64,000 nt of DNA from Peptoniphilaceae bacterium (lineage in GTDB: Bacteria > Bacillota > Clostridia > Tissierellales > Peptoniphilaceae), in assembly GCA_910589545.1 (NCBI GenBank), contig CAJUSY010000045.1, positions 41,050-105,049 of the forward strand, read 5' to 3'. Both the position numbers and the translations under genes were made by a program. Shown here one piece after another: positions 8,254 through 17,807 of the stretch; the stretch's first letter is position 1, and each line of letters starts with the position of its first letter. The notes under the pieces were generated by a model, which was given only the letters and a program-made list of their open reading frames with translations, did no database searches and was not told the DNA's origin.

Positions 8254-8769
8254 TTAGAATGGAAGTTCATCAACATCAGTTGGAACTGCATTGTCTCCCA
8301 TTCCGAAATCATCATTGTTCTTATGAATATCGTTTGAATTTTGGAAATTATTGTTTTGGAAAGAATTATTGTTTAATGATTGGTTATTGTTGTTGTAACC
8401 TTGATAGTTACCTGAATTTGATTGTGAACCGTTTGATTCAACAAAATCAAATTGATCGACAATTACATCAGTCGTATAAATTCTTTGTCCTTGTTGGTTT
8501 TCATAAGATCCTGTTTGAATGTGACCTGTCACAGCAATTCTATTTCCTTTATGGAAATATTGTCCAATAACTTCTGCCGTTCTACCAAAAGCTACGCAAT
8601 TAATAAAATCTGCAGTTGGTTGATTGTTGTTTTCGGCTTCCATTCTTTTTTCTTTAGATAATCTTCTATCTACGGCAACACTAAATCTAGCGTTTGCTAA
8701 TTGAGTATTAGCTGAATATCTAACTTCAGGGTCTCTTGTCAATCTACCCATCAAACTAACATTATTCAA
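8254..8769 (-). CDS. ssb: Single-stranded DNA-binding protein
   Basis: This 171-residue protein has an N-terminal OB fold (about 1-110: MNNVSLMGRLTRDPEVRY, then FINCVAFGRTAEVIGQYFHKG) and a flexible Asn/Gln/Ser-rich linker. The acidic C-terminal tip is DELPF, a variant of the usual DDIPF partner-binding tail. It protects ssDNA in replication and repair. The position between rpsF and rpsR is typical of Firmicutes. Confidence 0.97.
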   Translation of the reverse strand: MNNVSLMGRLTRDPEVRYSANTQLANARFSVAVDRRLSKEKRMEAENNNQPTADFINCVAFGRTAEVIGQYFHKGNRIAVTGHIQTGSYENQQGQRIYTTDVIVDQFDFVESNGSQSNSGNYQGYNNNNQSLNNNSFQNNNFQNSNDIHKNNDDFGMGDNAVPTDVDELPF

Positions 8770-8790
8770 AACATTTCCTCCTCTTAACGA

Positions 8791-9078
8791 TTATTGTTCG
8801 TCAACTCTAACAACCATGTATCTAATGATTTGGTCGAATAATCTACATCTTCTTTCTATTTCCTTCACAAATTGTGGATCCAAATCGAAGTTTACAATAT
8901 AATAGTAACCTTCTTTGATGTAGTTGATTTCATAAGCTAATTTTCTTTTTCCCCAATCGTGAACTTCTGCAAGTTTACCATTTTCGTCGATAACTTGTTG
9001 AATTCTTGAAAATACAGTATTTCTGTCTTCTTCTGATAATTCTGGCTTAAAGATTAGCACTAATTCATATTTATTCAT
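8791..9078 (-). CDS. rpsF: 30S ribosomal protein S6
   Basis: This 95-residue protein is of standard length. It starts MNKYELVLIFKPEL and includes WGKRKLAYEINYIKEGYY and the C-terminal IRYMVVRVDE. It dimerises with S18 on the 30S platform. As the first gene of the operon it is preceded by AAGGAGG and by a structured leader (9081-9127) that probably mediates autoregulation by S6:S18. Confidence 0.98.
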   Translation of the reverse strand: MNKYELVLIFKPELSEEDRNTVFSRIQQVIDENGKLAEVHDWGKRKLAYEINYIKEGYYYIVNFDLDPQFVKEIERRCRLFDQIIRYMVVRVDEQ

Positions 9079-9080
9079 AT

Positions 9081-9127
9081 GACACCTCCTTGTGGTCTAT
9101 TTGGCCCCTACCCGGAGCAAGGATTTA
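9081..9127 (-). promoter_or_regulatory. Probable S6:S18-binding autoregulatory leader of rpsF
   Basis: On the minus strand the leader reads TCCTTG, then CTCCGGG, a G-rich segment, GGCC-AAATA-GACC, and CAAGGAGG. TCCTTG can pair with CAAGGA, which would bury the rpsF ribosome site. The internal CCG next to a hairpin matches the known bacterial S6:S18 mRNA motif, where the heterodimer binds CCG and represses translation. The assignment is from pattern and position; no covariance test was made. Confidence 0.6.
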
Positions 9128-9277
9128 CCTATATATATTACCATAATTTAGTAATAATTACAACAAATTAATTAAATATTTGAAAAAAATTTTTTTCTCT
9201 AAATTTCTGTGTTTTAATTGCCATAATTTTTAAATCTGTGTTAATATAATATACAGTAAAAAAATAAGGAGGCAATT

Positions 9278-9967
9278 ATGGAGAAGAAATTTATCCCAGA
9301 AGTAGAATCAAACTTGAGACATAGAATGGTACATATTCCAGAAGCAATGTATAAAGCATCTGGCATAACAGTTTTAGGAAAAAGAATCAAAACTCTTGTT
9401 TTCTCAACGGACATTGCAATAATAAATAACACAAATGGACATGCGGTAATGGCTGTGTATCCTTTTACACCTACATTATCAATCACAAATGCTATTATAA
9501 TGTCTTCTAGTCTTCCTGTTTTTGCTGGAGTTGGCGGAGGAATTACTTCAGGAATTAGAAGTGTAAACATGGCATTACAAGCGGAAATGTTAGGTGCCTA
9601 TGGTGTAATTGTCAATGCACCTATGAAAAATGAAACTATTTCGCAAATGAAAAAAGTATTGGATATCCCAATTGTAGCTACAATTGTATCTGCATATGAT
9701 GATATCGAAGGCAAAATAAATTCTGGTGCAGCAATTTTAAATGTATCTGGAGGAAAGAAAACTGCATTTTTAGTCCAAGAAATCAGAGAAAAAGTCGGAT
9801 ATGAATTTCCAATAATTGCAACTGGTGGAGACAATGAACAAAATATTATAGATACGATAAATGCTGGGGCAAATGCGCTAACTTATACTCCTCCAACATC
9901 GGGAGAAATTTTCCACAAAGTAATGGCAAATTACAGAGAAGATATGAGGCAAAAGCAAGATGACTAA
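9278..9967 (+). CDS. TIM-barrel protein of unknown function, overlapping bioY
   Basis: This 229-residue protein is preceded by AAGGAGG. Its alternating strand/helix pattern and the glycine-rich turns PVFAGVGGGITSG and PIIATGGDNEQNIIDTINAGANALTYTPP look like a phosphate-binding beta/alpha barrel of the ThiG/TrpC/HisA type. I cannot assign a reaction. It has no signal peptide. Its last eight bases overlap the start of bioY, so the two are translationally coupled. A link to biotin or another vitamin precursor is only suggested by that neighbour. Confidence 0.6.
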   Translation: MEKKFIPEVESNLRHRMVHIPEAMYKASGITVLGKRIKTLVFSTDIAIINNTNGHAVMAVYPFTPTLSITNAIIMSSSLPVFAGVGGGITSGIRSVNMALQAEMLGAYGVIVNAPMKNETISQMKKVLDIPIVATIVSAYDDIEGKINSGAAILNVSGGKKTAFLVQEIREKVGYEFPIIATGGDNEQNIIDTINAGANALTYTPPTSGEIFHKVMANYREDMRQKQDD

Positions 9968-10493
9968 TCAAACAAATACAAAAGAACTTATAAAAATCGC
10001 CTTATTTAGTGCGTTAATAATAATCGGATCTTATATAATAATTCCTCTTTTTCCAGTTCCTATATCGCTTCAAAGCCTGTTCGCAATAGCATCGGGATAT
10101 TATTTGAGTAAAAAATATTCAAATATGTCTGTTTTATTGTATATTGTACTAGGACTTATAGGTCTACCAGTTTTTGCTGGGGGAAAAGGTGGAATACAAG
10201 CAATATTCTCCCCTAGTTTTGGATATGTAATAGGTTTTTTGGCACAGACTTTTTATGTAAAATACCAAAAGCGAAACTTATCTAAGCTAAATCTAATTAT
10301 TATGTTCATGATTTCATCTTTAATAATCTATGCTTTTGGAGTCGTGTACATGGGAGTATTTTTCAAATTGTCAGACAAGCAATTCGATTTGTGGAAATTA
10401 TTATTTACAGGTATGATAGTTTTCTTGCCTGGAGATATTTTGAAAGCTTTGATTTTTAGTTTTGTTACAAAGAGAGTAGAAAAATACATTTAA
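9960..10493 (+). CDS. bioY: Biotin transporter S-component BioY
   Basis: This 177-residue membrane protein has five to six spans. BioY signatures are IPLFPVPISLQSLFAIASGY near the N-terminus and LGLIGLPVFAGGKGGIQ around 60-80, followed by PSFGYVIGFLAQ. BioY binds biotin and works alone or with an ECF module (EcfA/A'/T), none of which is in the window. It overlaps the preceding TIM-barrel gene by eight bases and ends at a strong bidirectional terminator. No biotin-synthesis genes are visible, which fits biotin scavenging. Confidence 0.88.
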   Translation: MTNQTNTKELIKIALFSALIIIGSYIIIPLFPVPISLQSLFAIASGYYLSKKYSNMSVLLYIVLGLIGLPVFAGGKGGIQAIFSPSFGYVIGFLAQTFYVKYQKRNLSKLNLIIMFMISSLIIYAFGVVYMGVFFKLSDKQFDLWKLLFTGMIVFLPGDILKALIFSFVTKRVEKYI

Positions 10494-10541
10494 AAAAGTC
10501 ATACAAATTTGATAGTAAAATCAAATTTGTATGACTTTTTC
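10492..10541. terminator. Bidirectional terminator between bioY and the IPP isomerase gene
   Basis: A perfect 16-base stem (AGTCATACAAATTTGA at 10497-10512 with its complement at 10521-10536) is flanked by A and T runs, so it works for the convergent genes on both strands. Confidence 0.9.
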
Positions 10542-11557
10542 TATTCTGTAATTTCTTTTAATTTACCAAATATTTTGTAGTCAATATTGCGCAATTCACT
10601 TATATTTTTTGCTCCAAGCATCACCATAAGCATCTTCAACTTATATATTAAGCTATCCAAAAATTCCTTAGCAAATTCGTAACCACCATGCATTAAATAT
10701 GATAACACTTCCCCACTCATAGCAGTCATATCCGCACCAAGTACCAAAGCTTTTATTATGTCAATAGATGTTCTTATTCCTCCACTTGCAATCAAAAACA
10801 AATCGTCTGGTTTATCTTGTAAGTCTATTAGCATTTTCGCCGTTGGAATTCCCCAACAATAAAACTCAGAAAATTCCATATCAAACCTTCTGTTATCTTC
10901 AATTTCAGAAAAATTTGTTCCTCCAAATCCTGCGATATCGATGTATCTAACACCTAAATCGTACAGTTCATTTACAGTTTTTTTATTCATTCCATATCCC
11001 ACTTCTTTTACAATTATTGGGATATCTGTATTTTGAATAATATTTTTAATATTATCTTTAATTCCTGTAAATTGTCTGTCTCCTTCTTCCATTATCAACT
11101 CTTGAATTGGGTTAAGATGAAGACCAAACATGTCAGCATCAATCATTTTAATGGATTTTTTAACTGATTCTAAGCTTTCCCTTGCAGAGAGATTTCCTAT
11201 TACTATATTTTCATTCTTTATCAAATTTTCTCGTACAAGTTCAAAACTTTCGGTTGCTTCTGGTTCTACGAGCGCAATTTTTTGACTACCTACTGCCATT
11301 GGAATATTAAATGTCTTACACAATCTAGCCAAATCTTCATTTATGTCACAGCAGGAATCTCCCCCGCCTGTCATAGCGTTTATCATAAATGGATAGTCTA
11401 TCTTTTTTCCGTTAAATTCCATCGACAAATCTACATCATTTAAATCAATCTCAGGTAGAGATGTGTGTTCCAAATACACACAATCCAATAAATTATTGCC
11501 CTTATACTCAGATTTCAAATAATTTTCAATATGTTCTTGCTTTCTTTCCACAAACAT
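10541..11557 (-). CDS. fni: Type 2 isopentenyl-diphosphate delta-isomerase
   Basis: This 338-residue protein is read from the ATG at 11557, which directly follows GGGAGGT. A TTG nine bases upstream overlaps that ribosome site and is not the start. FMN/NADPH-dependent IDI-2 features are MTGGG at the end of strand 1, AVGSQ, GNLSARES, HLNPIQELIMEEGDRQF, IVKEVGYGM and IDIAGFGGTNF. It interconverts IPP and DMAPP. It is read in the same direction as the LCP gene upstream, 21 bases away. Confidence 0.95.
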   Translation of the reverse strand: MFVERKQEHIENYLKSEYKGNNLLDCVYLEHTSLPEIDLNDVDLSMEFNGKKIDYPFMINAMTGGGDSCCDINEDLARLCKTFNIPMAVGSQKIALVEPEATESFELVRENLIKNENIVIGNLSARESLESVKKSIKMIDADMFGLHLNPIQELIMEEGDRQFTGIKDNIKNIIQNTDIPIIVKEVGYGMNKKTVNELYDLGVRYIDIAGFGGTNFSEIEDNRRFDMEFSEFYCWGIPTAKMLIDLQDKPDDLFLIASGGIRTSIDIIKALVLGADMTAMSGEVLSYLMHGGYEFAKEFLDSLIYKLKMLMVMLGAKNISELRNIDYKIFGKLKEITE

Positions 11558-11578
11558 ACCTCCCAAAAAACAAAACCA

Positions 11579-12529
11579 CTAATTATTTTGAGATTCTTCC
11601 TCATCTTCTTTATTTTCACGATTAGTGGTTTGATCATCCAGTTTGTATTCAGCAAATAATCTGTCTACAATTTCTGGTAATTTTTCTTCATCAGCCATAT
11701 ACCAACTTATTCCATCATCTTTGTATTCTCCTGGAAGTATATAGCTATGTATCTTGCTAGATGAAAAGTTAGAAAGCTTTGTTAGATAAGCAGTCATGTC
11801 CCCCAAAGGAATGTTTGTCTTCACATCTTTTTTGAAAATATCAATCATCTTTGGCATTTTTGTAATATTCGATGGGCTCAATAATTGATCCAATAATGTT
11901 TTTATAAAATAGTGTTGATTTTCAATTCTGGCTTCATCTGAGCCTCCAAGTGGATGACGAGCTCTTACATATTGCAACGCTTCATCTCCATTTAGTTTCG
12001 ATTTTCCTTTTGGTATATGAATATGTCGTGATTCTACATTTATTTCTGCAGGTGAGTCAACCTCTACTCCACCCATAGCATCTACTATGTGTTCAACACT
12101 ATCAAAATCAACTTCAACATAATAATCCAAATCTATTCCCAGTAAATCCCTCAACGCTTTTAAAGATCCCTTTGCCCCTTCATAAGCGTGTGCTGCATTT
12201 ACTTTATGAATATTGCCATTTAATCTAATTTGTGTATCTCTTGGTACAGATAGTATGTCAACATTTCCTGAATTAAAATTAACCTTACAAACCATTATCG
12301 TATCAGATCTTTGATGATCTGTTGTGCTTACTTCTTTATCAATACCTAATAATACAAATAAAAATTCATCTGGTATATTTTGTTCAATTACGTTATTTTT
12401 TCCTAATTCATCGCCTTTAATATCAGAGCCAGTTGCTTTTAAGCTTCCCAAAAATTTACCAGCACCAAAGTATCCCCCTAAAAATAGTGCTAGCGAAATA
12501 AAAAAGACAATAACAGCTCTTTTCTTCAT
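11579..12529 (-). CDS. LytR-CpsA-Psr (LCP) family cell-wall polymer ligase
   Basis: This 316-residue protein is read from the ATG at 12529, preceded by GGAGG; a TTG at 12541 is less likely. A short cytosolic tail and one membrane span (about 3-22) lead into the LCP domain, with LLGID, RSDTIMV, SVPRDTQI, VDFDSVEHIVDAMGGVEVD, LQYVRARHPLGGSDEARIENQHYFI. The key arginines and aspartates of the pyrophosphate site are present. LCP enzymes attach teichoic acids or capsular polymers to peptidoglycan outside the cell. The acidic tail is unremarkable. Confidence 0.93.
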   Translation of the reverse strand: MKKRAVIVFFISLALFLGGYFGAGKFLGSLKATGSDIKGDELGKNNVIEQNIPDEFLFVLLGIDKEVSTTDHQRSDTIMVCKVNFNSGNVDILSVPRDTQIRLNGNIHKVNAAHAYEGAKGSLKALRDLLGIDLDYYVEVDFDSVEHIVDAMGGVEVDSPAEINVESRHIHIPKGKSKLNGDEALQYVRARHPLGGSDEARIENQHYFIKTLLDQLLSPSNITKMPKMIDIFKKDVKTNIPLGDMTAYLTKLSNFSSSKIHSYILPGEYKDDGISWYMADEEKLPEIVDRLFAEYKLDDQTTNRENKEDEEESQNN

Positions 12530-12556
12530 TCTTTCCTCCAATTACTTTCTTAATGA

Positions 12557-12586
12557 ACAAAGCACTCGGATATACCGGTGCTTTGT
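12557..12586 (-). terminator. Hairpin downstream of the activase gene
   Basis: The stem ACAAAGCAC/GTGCTTTGT has an inner CGG/CCG extension. The following minus-strand sequence has only a weak T stretch, so termination efficiency is uncertain. It could instead be part of the LCP gene leader. Confidence 0.45.
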
Positions 12587-12652
12587 CATAACACTTATTT
12601 AATTATATCAAAAACAATGAAAATTTACACTAATTTTGATTTTTTGTAAGTT

Positions 12653-15600
12653 TTAGTTATTAATTTTCTCTTTTGCTTGTGAAAGCATAAGCTTAATTCT
12701 GTTGATTTGGTTTACTTCGCTTGCACCAGGGTCGTAATCAATCGGAATGATATTTGCTTGTGGATACAATTGTCTAATTCTTTTGATAACGCCTTTTCCT
12801 GTAATATGGTTAGGCAAACAACCAAAAGGTTGGATACACACAATGTTATTGGCATTTATATGAATTAACTCTATCATTTCAGCTGTTAACAACCATCCTT
12901 CACCATATTGATTTCCAAGTGATACAACTTCTTGTGCATAATCTTCTAATTCTTGTATTTTAAGTGGATGAGTAAACTTCGATTTTATTAATTGACTTCT
13001 GATATATTTTCTATAGTGTTCAATTAAATTTACTCCCATATTGCACATAAATCCTGTGAATTTTGATTTAGATAAGAAGTTTCCCTTATGGTATTCATTT
13101 CTCAAACAATAAAGCACAAAATCTGTCAAATCAGGCATAACAACTTCACAACCTTCTTTTTCTAATAAATCTTGTAAATTATTGTTAGCTTGAGGAAGAT
13201 ATTTTACTAGAATTTCACCTACAATACCAACTTTTGGTTTTTTGATATCTAACAGTTCAATCTTAGAGAAGTCTTCTATAATTTCATCGACAGTTTGTCT
13301 GAATAGTTTTGAACTTGATTTCAAAACTCTCTTTTGACATTCTTCAATCCATTTTTGTTTTAAAATATCTGTTTGTTTTTCTTTTTCGTATGCTCGTGTG
13401 AAATTTGATAATCTCATAATCAAATCTCCGTACAATACTGCAACAATCATCTTTTGTAAAACTAATGGAGAAAGGTTAAACCCTTCGTTTGTTTCGATGT
13501 TTTGCCATGAAATAGCAATTACTGGAATATTTTCATAACCTGCTTCTTTTAATGCTTTTCTAATAAATCCAACATAGTTACTTGCTCTGCAAGCTCCTCC
13601 AGTTTGACTCATTAACAAAGCTAGCTTATCAGTATCATATCTTCCAGAATTTATAGCTTCCATCATTTGACCTACAACGGTAATTGAAGGATAACAAGCG
13701 TCGTTGTTTACATATTTTAATCCTTCGTCGATAACTTTTGAATTTACATCCTTTAAAAATTCAACTTTGTAGCCATTATCTTTGAACAATGATTCCATTA
13801 TTTCAAAATGATCCGGAGCCATTTGTGGTGCAAGAATTGTGTATTCTTCTTTCATTTTCTTAGTAAATTCAACTTTTTCAACGTGGTATGATTTCTTCAC
13901 ATTTGGAATGAAGTTCTTCTTTTCAAGCGCTTGAATCAAAGATCTAATTCTTATTTTAACAGCACCTAAGTTGCTAATTTCATCTATTTTTAATACAGTA
14001 TAAATTTTTCCTTTAGCAGACAAAATTTCATTGACTTGGTCTGTAGTTACAGCATCAATTCCACATCCAAATGAATTTAGCTGAACCATTTCCAAATCCT
14101 CACTGTTTCCGACAATTTCTGCCGCTCTGTAAAGTCTTGAATGATATACCCATTGATCTAAAACTCTCAAATCACTGTCGACATCATCATCGTAGTCAAT
14201 TATAGAATCTTCAGATAAAACTCCTAATCCAAGTGATGTGATAAGTTCTGGAATTCCGTGGTTGATTTCTGAATCTACATGATATGGCCTACCAGCTAAT
14301 ACGATTGCTTTTTTACCCATTTCACGAATTTTAGCTAAAGATTTCTTTCCTTCGATTTTTACATCTTTTCTGTATTTTTCAAGCTCATCCCATGCCACAT
14401 CAACACTATTAGATATATCCTTATCTGAAAGTTTTAGTTCTTTTAGTTCATCTATTAGTCGTTTTTTCAATTTATTCTTATCTTGGAATGAAATGAATGG
14501 GTTGAAGTATTTTGTGTTTTTCAATCCATCTACATTATTCTTAATAACTTCTGGATATCCTGTTACGACTGGGCAATTGATATGGTTGTTAGCCTTGTCG
14601 TATTCTTGTTTTTCAAAAAATACTGAAGGGTAGAATATCATATCAACATTTTTTTCTAACAAATCTTCAATGTGACCGTGAACTAATTTTGCTGGATAAC
14701 AACATGTTTCACTTGTAATCGAAGATATCCCTTTTTCGTAAATTTGTCTTGATGATTTAGAAGACAACACTACTCTGTATCCTAAGTTTGTAAAGAAAGT
14801 GTGCCAGAAAGGATAGTTTTCATACATATTCAACACCCTAGGAATTCCTACAGTTGCTTTTGCCTTGTCTTTAGGAATACTCTTATATCCAAATAATCTT
14901 TTGTTTTTATAATCGTACATGTTTGGAAGTTTGTCTTTTTTATCTAGACTAATTCCTGCTCCTCTTTCGCATCTGTTTCCTGTCACAAATTTCTTGCCAT
15001 TTGCAAATATATTAATAGTCAACTTGCAATGATTTGAGCAATATTTACATTCTGCTTGTTCTTGTGTGTATTCGAATTTTTCAAGCTCATCTTTTGATAA
15101 AATCGTAGAATATCCTGTAGATTTTTCTTTTGCAATCAAAGCCATTCCCATAGCTCCCATAAGTCCCGAAATATTTGGCCTTGTAGGAACTTTGCGTGTA
15201 ATTTTTTCAAATGCTCTCAAAATCGCATCTCCGTAGAATGTTCCACCTTGAACTACAATGTGTTCTCCAAGTTTTGATGGATCTCTAAGTTTAATAACTT
15301 TTTGAATTGCGTTTTTGATTACCGAATAGCACAATCCCGCTGCAATGTCGCTTACACTAGCGCCTTCTTTTTGCGCCTGTTTTACCTTGGAATTCATGAA
15401 AACAGTACATCTTGAACCTAAATCGACTGGATTTTGTGATTCAAGAGCTTTTTGTTGAAATTCTTGCACACTCAAGTTCAAGCTATGAGCAAATGTTTCA
15501 ATAAAGGAACCACATCCAGAAGAACATGCTTCATTTAATTGAATAGAATCTATTATACCATCATTCACATGCATAGCTTTCATGTCTTGGCCGCCGATAT

Positions 15601-16858
15601 CCAACACAAAATCAACTTCTGGATCAAAGTATCTTGCAGCAGTCAAATGCGCTATTGTTTCAACTTCTCCGAAATCTACTGACAATGCTTGCTTTATAAA
15701 ATCTTCGCCGTATCCTGTAATACCACTACTTACGATTTTTTGATTGTCATTTAGTTTAGAATAAATTACTGATAGTTGTTCTTTTACTAAATCTAGTGGA
15801 TTTCCTTGGTTATTTGCATAAAAATCATAAACAATGTTGCAATCTTCATCAATTACTACAATTTTACTAGTAGTTGAACCCGCATCTATTCCCAAGTATA
15901 AGTTACCTTCTACCTCTTCAATATTTTTAAATTTTACGTTCGATTTTTTGTGATTTTCGTAGAATTCTTTTTTTTCTTCGTCATTTTTGAATAAAGGTTC
16001 AAGTATTAAATCATCACTAATTTCTTGTTTTTTATCGTAAGATCTATTCAATAAATCTTCATATTTTACAGTCTTCTCATCCATGGACGCTATAGCAGCT
16101 CCCAATGCCACAAACACTTGTGCATTTTCAGGGCTGTAAAATGTATTAATTCCATCATCTAGTGTGGTTATGAATCTGTTTCTTAATTCCGATAAGAAAT
16201 AAAGTGGTCCACCCAAAAATACAATATTTCCCTCAATAGGTCTTCCACACGCAAGATTTGAAATAGTTTGGTTAACAACAGATTGGAACACGCTAACAGC
16301 CATGTCTTCTTTTGTTGCTCCTTGGTTTATCAAAGCTTGTATATCAGTTTTCGCATAAACTCCACATCTACTTGCAATCGAAAATATTTTCTTATAATCT
16401 TTGGCTAATTCATTAAGTCCAGATGCATCCGTCTTTAATAAAGCTGCCATTTGGTCTATAAATGCACCAGTTCCACCTGCACAGATGGAATTCATTCTTT
16501 GTTCTACGTTTCCTCTTAGGTAAGTTATCTTACTGTCTTCTCCCCCAAGCTCAATACAAACATCGGCATTAGGGATGTATTTTTTAATAGCAGTTGTTCC
16601 CGCTACAACTTCTTGTATAAATTCAATATTCAAATTGTCTTCAACATACATTCCGCCGCTTCCAGTTACCATTATAGTACAATCACTGTTTTTGAACTCT
16701 GGATGAGAATCGTATGCTTGTTTAAGAACATTTTTGGTAGTTTCTTCTATGTCAGAACGGTGTCTAGTGTATTCTTGAAATAAAATTTCATAATCTTCAT
16801 TTATAATGACAAGTTTGACAGTAGTTGATCCTACATCTAACCCCATGTGGATTTTCAT
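12653..16858 (-). CDS. Giant 2-hydroxyacyl-CoA dehydratase activase-related protein (two BadF/HgdC-type ATPase domains plus HgdB-like region)
   Basis: This is a 1401-residue single chain. Domain 1 (about 5-265) is an ASKHA ATPase with GLDVGSTT (6-13) and the cluster-ligand motifs CAGGTGAF (Cys126) and SRCGVYAK (Cys165). Domain 2 (about 320-580) repeats this with GIDAGSTTSK, NEACSSGCGSF (Cys445/449) and SRCTVF (Cys483). A Cys cluster CKYCSNHC follows at about 604-611. The rest (about 650-1400) resembles DUF2229 and dehydratase (HgdA/B-like) segments. Related free-standing activases use ATP to inject an electron into [4Fe-4S] dehydratases. Long fusions of this kind are widespread in anaerobes but their substrate is unknown. 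Confidence 0.88.
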   Translation of the reverse strand: MKIHMGLDVGSTTVKLVIINEDYEILFQEYTRHRSDIEETTKNVLKQAYDSHPEFKNSDCTIMVTGSGGMYVEDNLNIEFIQEVVAGTTAIKKYIPNADVCIELGGEDSKITYLRGNVEQRMNSICAGGTGAFIDQMAALLKTDASGLNELAKDYKKIFSIASRCGVYAKTDIQALINQGATKEDMAVSVFQSVVNQTISNLACGRPIEGNIVFLGGPLYFLSELRNRFITTLDDGINTFYSPENAQVFVALGAAIASMDEKTVKYEDLLNRSYDKKQEISDDLILEPLFKNDEEKKEFYENHKKSNVKFKNIEEVEGNLYLGIDAGSTTSKIVVIDEDCNIVYDFYANNQGNPLDLVKEQLSVIYSKLNDNQKIVSSGITGYGEDFIKQALSVDFGEVETIAHLTAARYFDPEVDFVLDIGGQDMKAMHVNDGIIDSIQLNEACSSGCGSFIETFAHSLNLSVQEFQQKALESQNPVDLGSRCTVFMNSKVKQAQKEGASVSDIAAGLCYSVIKNAIQKVIKLRDPSKLGEHIVVQGGTFYGDAILRAFEKITRKVPTRPNISGLMGAMGMALIAKEKSTGYSTILSKDELEKFEYTQEQAECKYCSNHCKLTINIFANGKKFVTGNRCERGAGISLDKKDKLPNMYDYKNKRLFGYKSIPKDKAKATVGIPRVLNMYENYPFWHTFFTNLGYRVVLSSKSSRQIYEKGISSITSETCCYPAKLVHGHIEDLLEKNVDMIFYPSVFFEKQEYDKANNHINCPVVTGYPEVIKNNVDGLKNTKYFNPFISFQDKNKLKKRLIDELKELKLSDKDISNSVDVAWDELEKYRKDVKIEGKKSLAKIREMGKKAIVLAGRPYHVDSEINHGIPELITSLGLGVLSEDSIIDYDDDVDSDLRVLDQWVYHSRLYRAAEIVGNSEDLEMVQLNSFGCGIDAVTTDQVNEILSAKGKIYTVLKIDEISNLGAVKIRIRSLIQALEKKNFIPNVKKSYHVEKVEFTKKMKEEYTILAPQMAPDHFEIMESLFKDNGYKVEFLKDVNSKVIDEGLKYVNNDACYPSITVVGQMMEAINSGRYDTDKLALLMSQTGGACRASNYVGFIRKALKEAGYENIPVIAISWQNIETNEGFNLSPLVLQKMIVAVLYGDLIMRLSNFTRAYEKEKQTDILKQKWIEECQKRVLKSSSKLFRQTVDEIIEDFSKIELLDIKKPKVGIVGEILVKYLPQANNNLQDLLEKEGCEVVMPDLTDFVLYCLRNEYHKGNFLSKSKFTGFMCNMGVNLIEHYRKYIRSQLIKSKFTHPLKIQELEDYAQEVVSLGNQYGEGWLLTAEMIELIHINANNIVCIQPFGCLPNHITGKGVIKRIRQLYPQANIIPIDYDPGASEVNQINRIKLMLSQAKEKINN

Positions 16859-16925
16859 TTTATCCCTCCATATTCCTATACTAAGTAAGTATATTTCAAA
16901 AGTACAAAAACTTCAATAAATTTTT

Positions 16926-17807
16926 TTATGTATTGTATTTTTTAATTTTACTATTAATCTCCGAAATTACTCTCAATTTGTCACAAGACCATTTAGGAAG
17001 ATAAAGTTTTGGTTTAAAAGCATCTCCAGTCATGCGATGAACTACAGTGTCCTCGTTTAAAATTTTAAAACTATCGACAACCCAATCTGTGTATTCATCC
17101 ATAGTCAAAATCTTAAATTTGTGATTTTGATAATAGTCGTACAACCTAGAATCTGTTTGTATATATAACGAATGGATTTTGATTCCCCAAATATTATGCT
17201 TTTGCGTTTGGTACACACTCTCCAAGAAATCATCCTCTTGTTCATAAGGTAGACCGGCAATAACATGTGAAATAACTTTGATGTCGTTATCCATAAGTTT
17301 TTTTACCATATCAAAGTAAATATCATTACTATAAGCGCGATTAATCAACTCTACGCTTTGTTTTTTTGTAGATTGAAGTCCCATTTCAACCCACAGATCG
17401 ACCTTTTTGCTGATTTCTTTAAGCAGTTTTATTTTCTCATCGTCTAAGCAATCTCCTCTAGTTGCAATATCTAATACCAATACATTTTCATTTTCAATAG
17501 CATCGTAATAAATTTGTCTTAACTCATTAACATGCTTATATGTATTAGTAAAAGATTGAAAATACGCTATAAACTTGTCGGCTTTTTTCTTCTCAGATAA
17601 TCTTTTAATCTGCAAGTCAACCTGATTTTTTATTGAAAAATCGTTAAAAGTAAATTCTCCTGAACCACTTTCAGAACAAAAAATACAGCCTTTGGAATTA
17701 ACTCTATTAGGGCAACTAAACCCACCATCCAATGGCAATTTGTAAACTTTAGTTCCGTATATCTTTTTTAAATAATCGTTTAATCTATTTATTTTTATTT
17801 TTTTCAC
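16926..17807 (-). CDS. Radical SAM protein of the YtqA/TIGR01212 family
   Basis: This 293-residue protein has the family start RLNDYLKKIYGTKVYKLPLDGGFSCPNR and the cluster motif C-x6/8-C-x2-C (CPNRVNSKGCIFC). It also has VEMGLQSTKKQSVELINR and HVIAGLPYEQEDDFLES, typical of the Elp3/oxygen-independent coproporphyrinogen-oxidase-like radical SAM fold. The reaction is not established for this family. Its start lies inside the end of tadA (23-base overlap), giving a small operon tadA-ytqA. Confidence 0.85.
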   Translation of the reverse strand: MKKIKINRLNDYLKKIYGTKVYKLPLDGGFSCPNRVNSKGCIFCSESGSGEFTFNDFSIKNQVDLQIKRLSEKKKADKFIAYFQSFTNTYKHVNELRQIYYDAIENENVLVLDIATRGDCLDDEKIKLLKEISKKVDLWVEMGLQSTKKQSVELINRAYSNDIYFDMVKKLMDNDIKVISHVIAGLPYEQEDDFLESVYQTQKHNIWGIKIHSLYIQTDSRLYDYYQNHKFKILTMDEYTDWVVDSFKILNEDTVVHRMTGDAFKPKLYLPKWSCDKLRVISEINSKIKKYNT

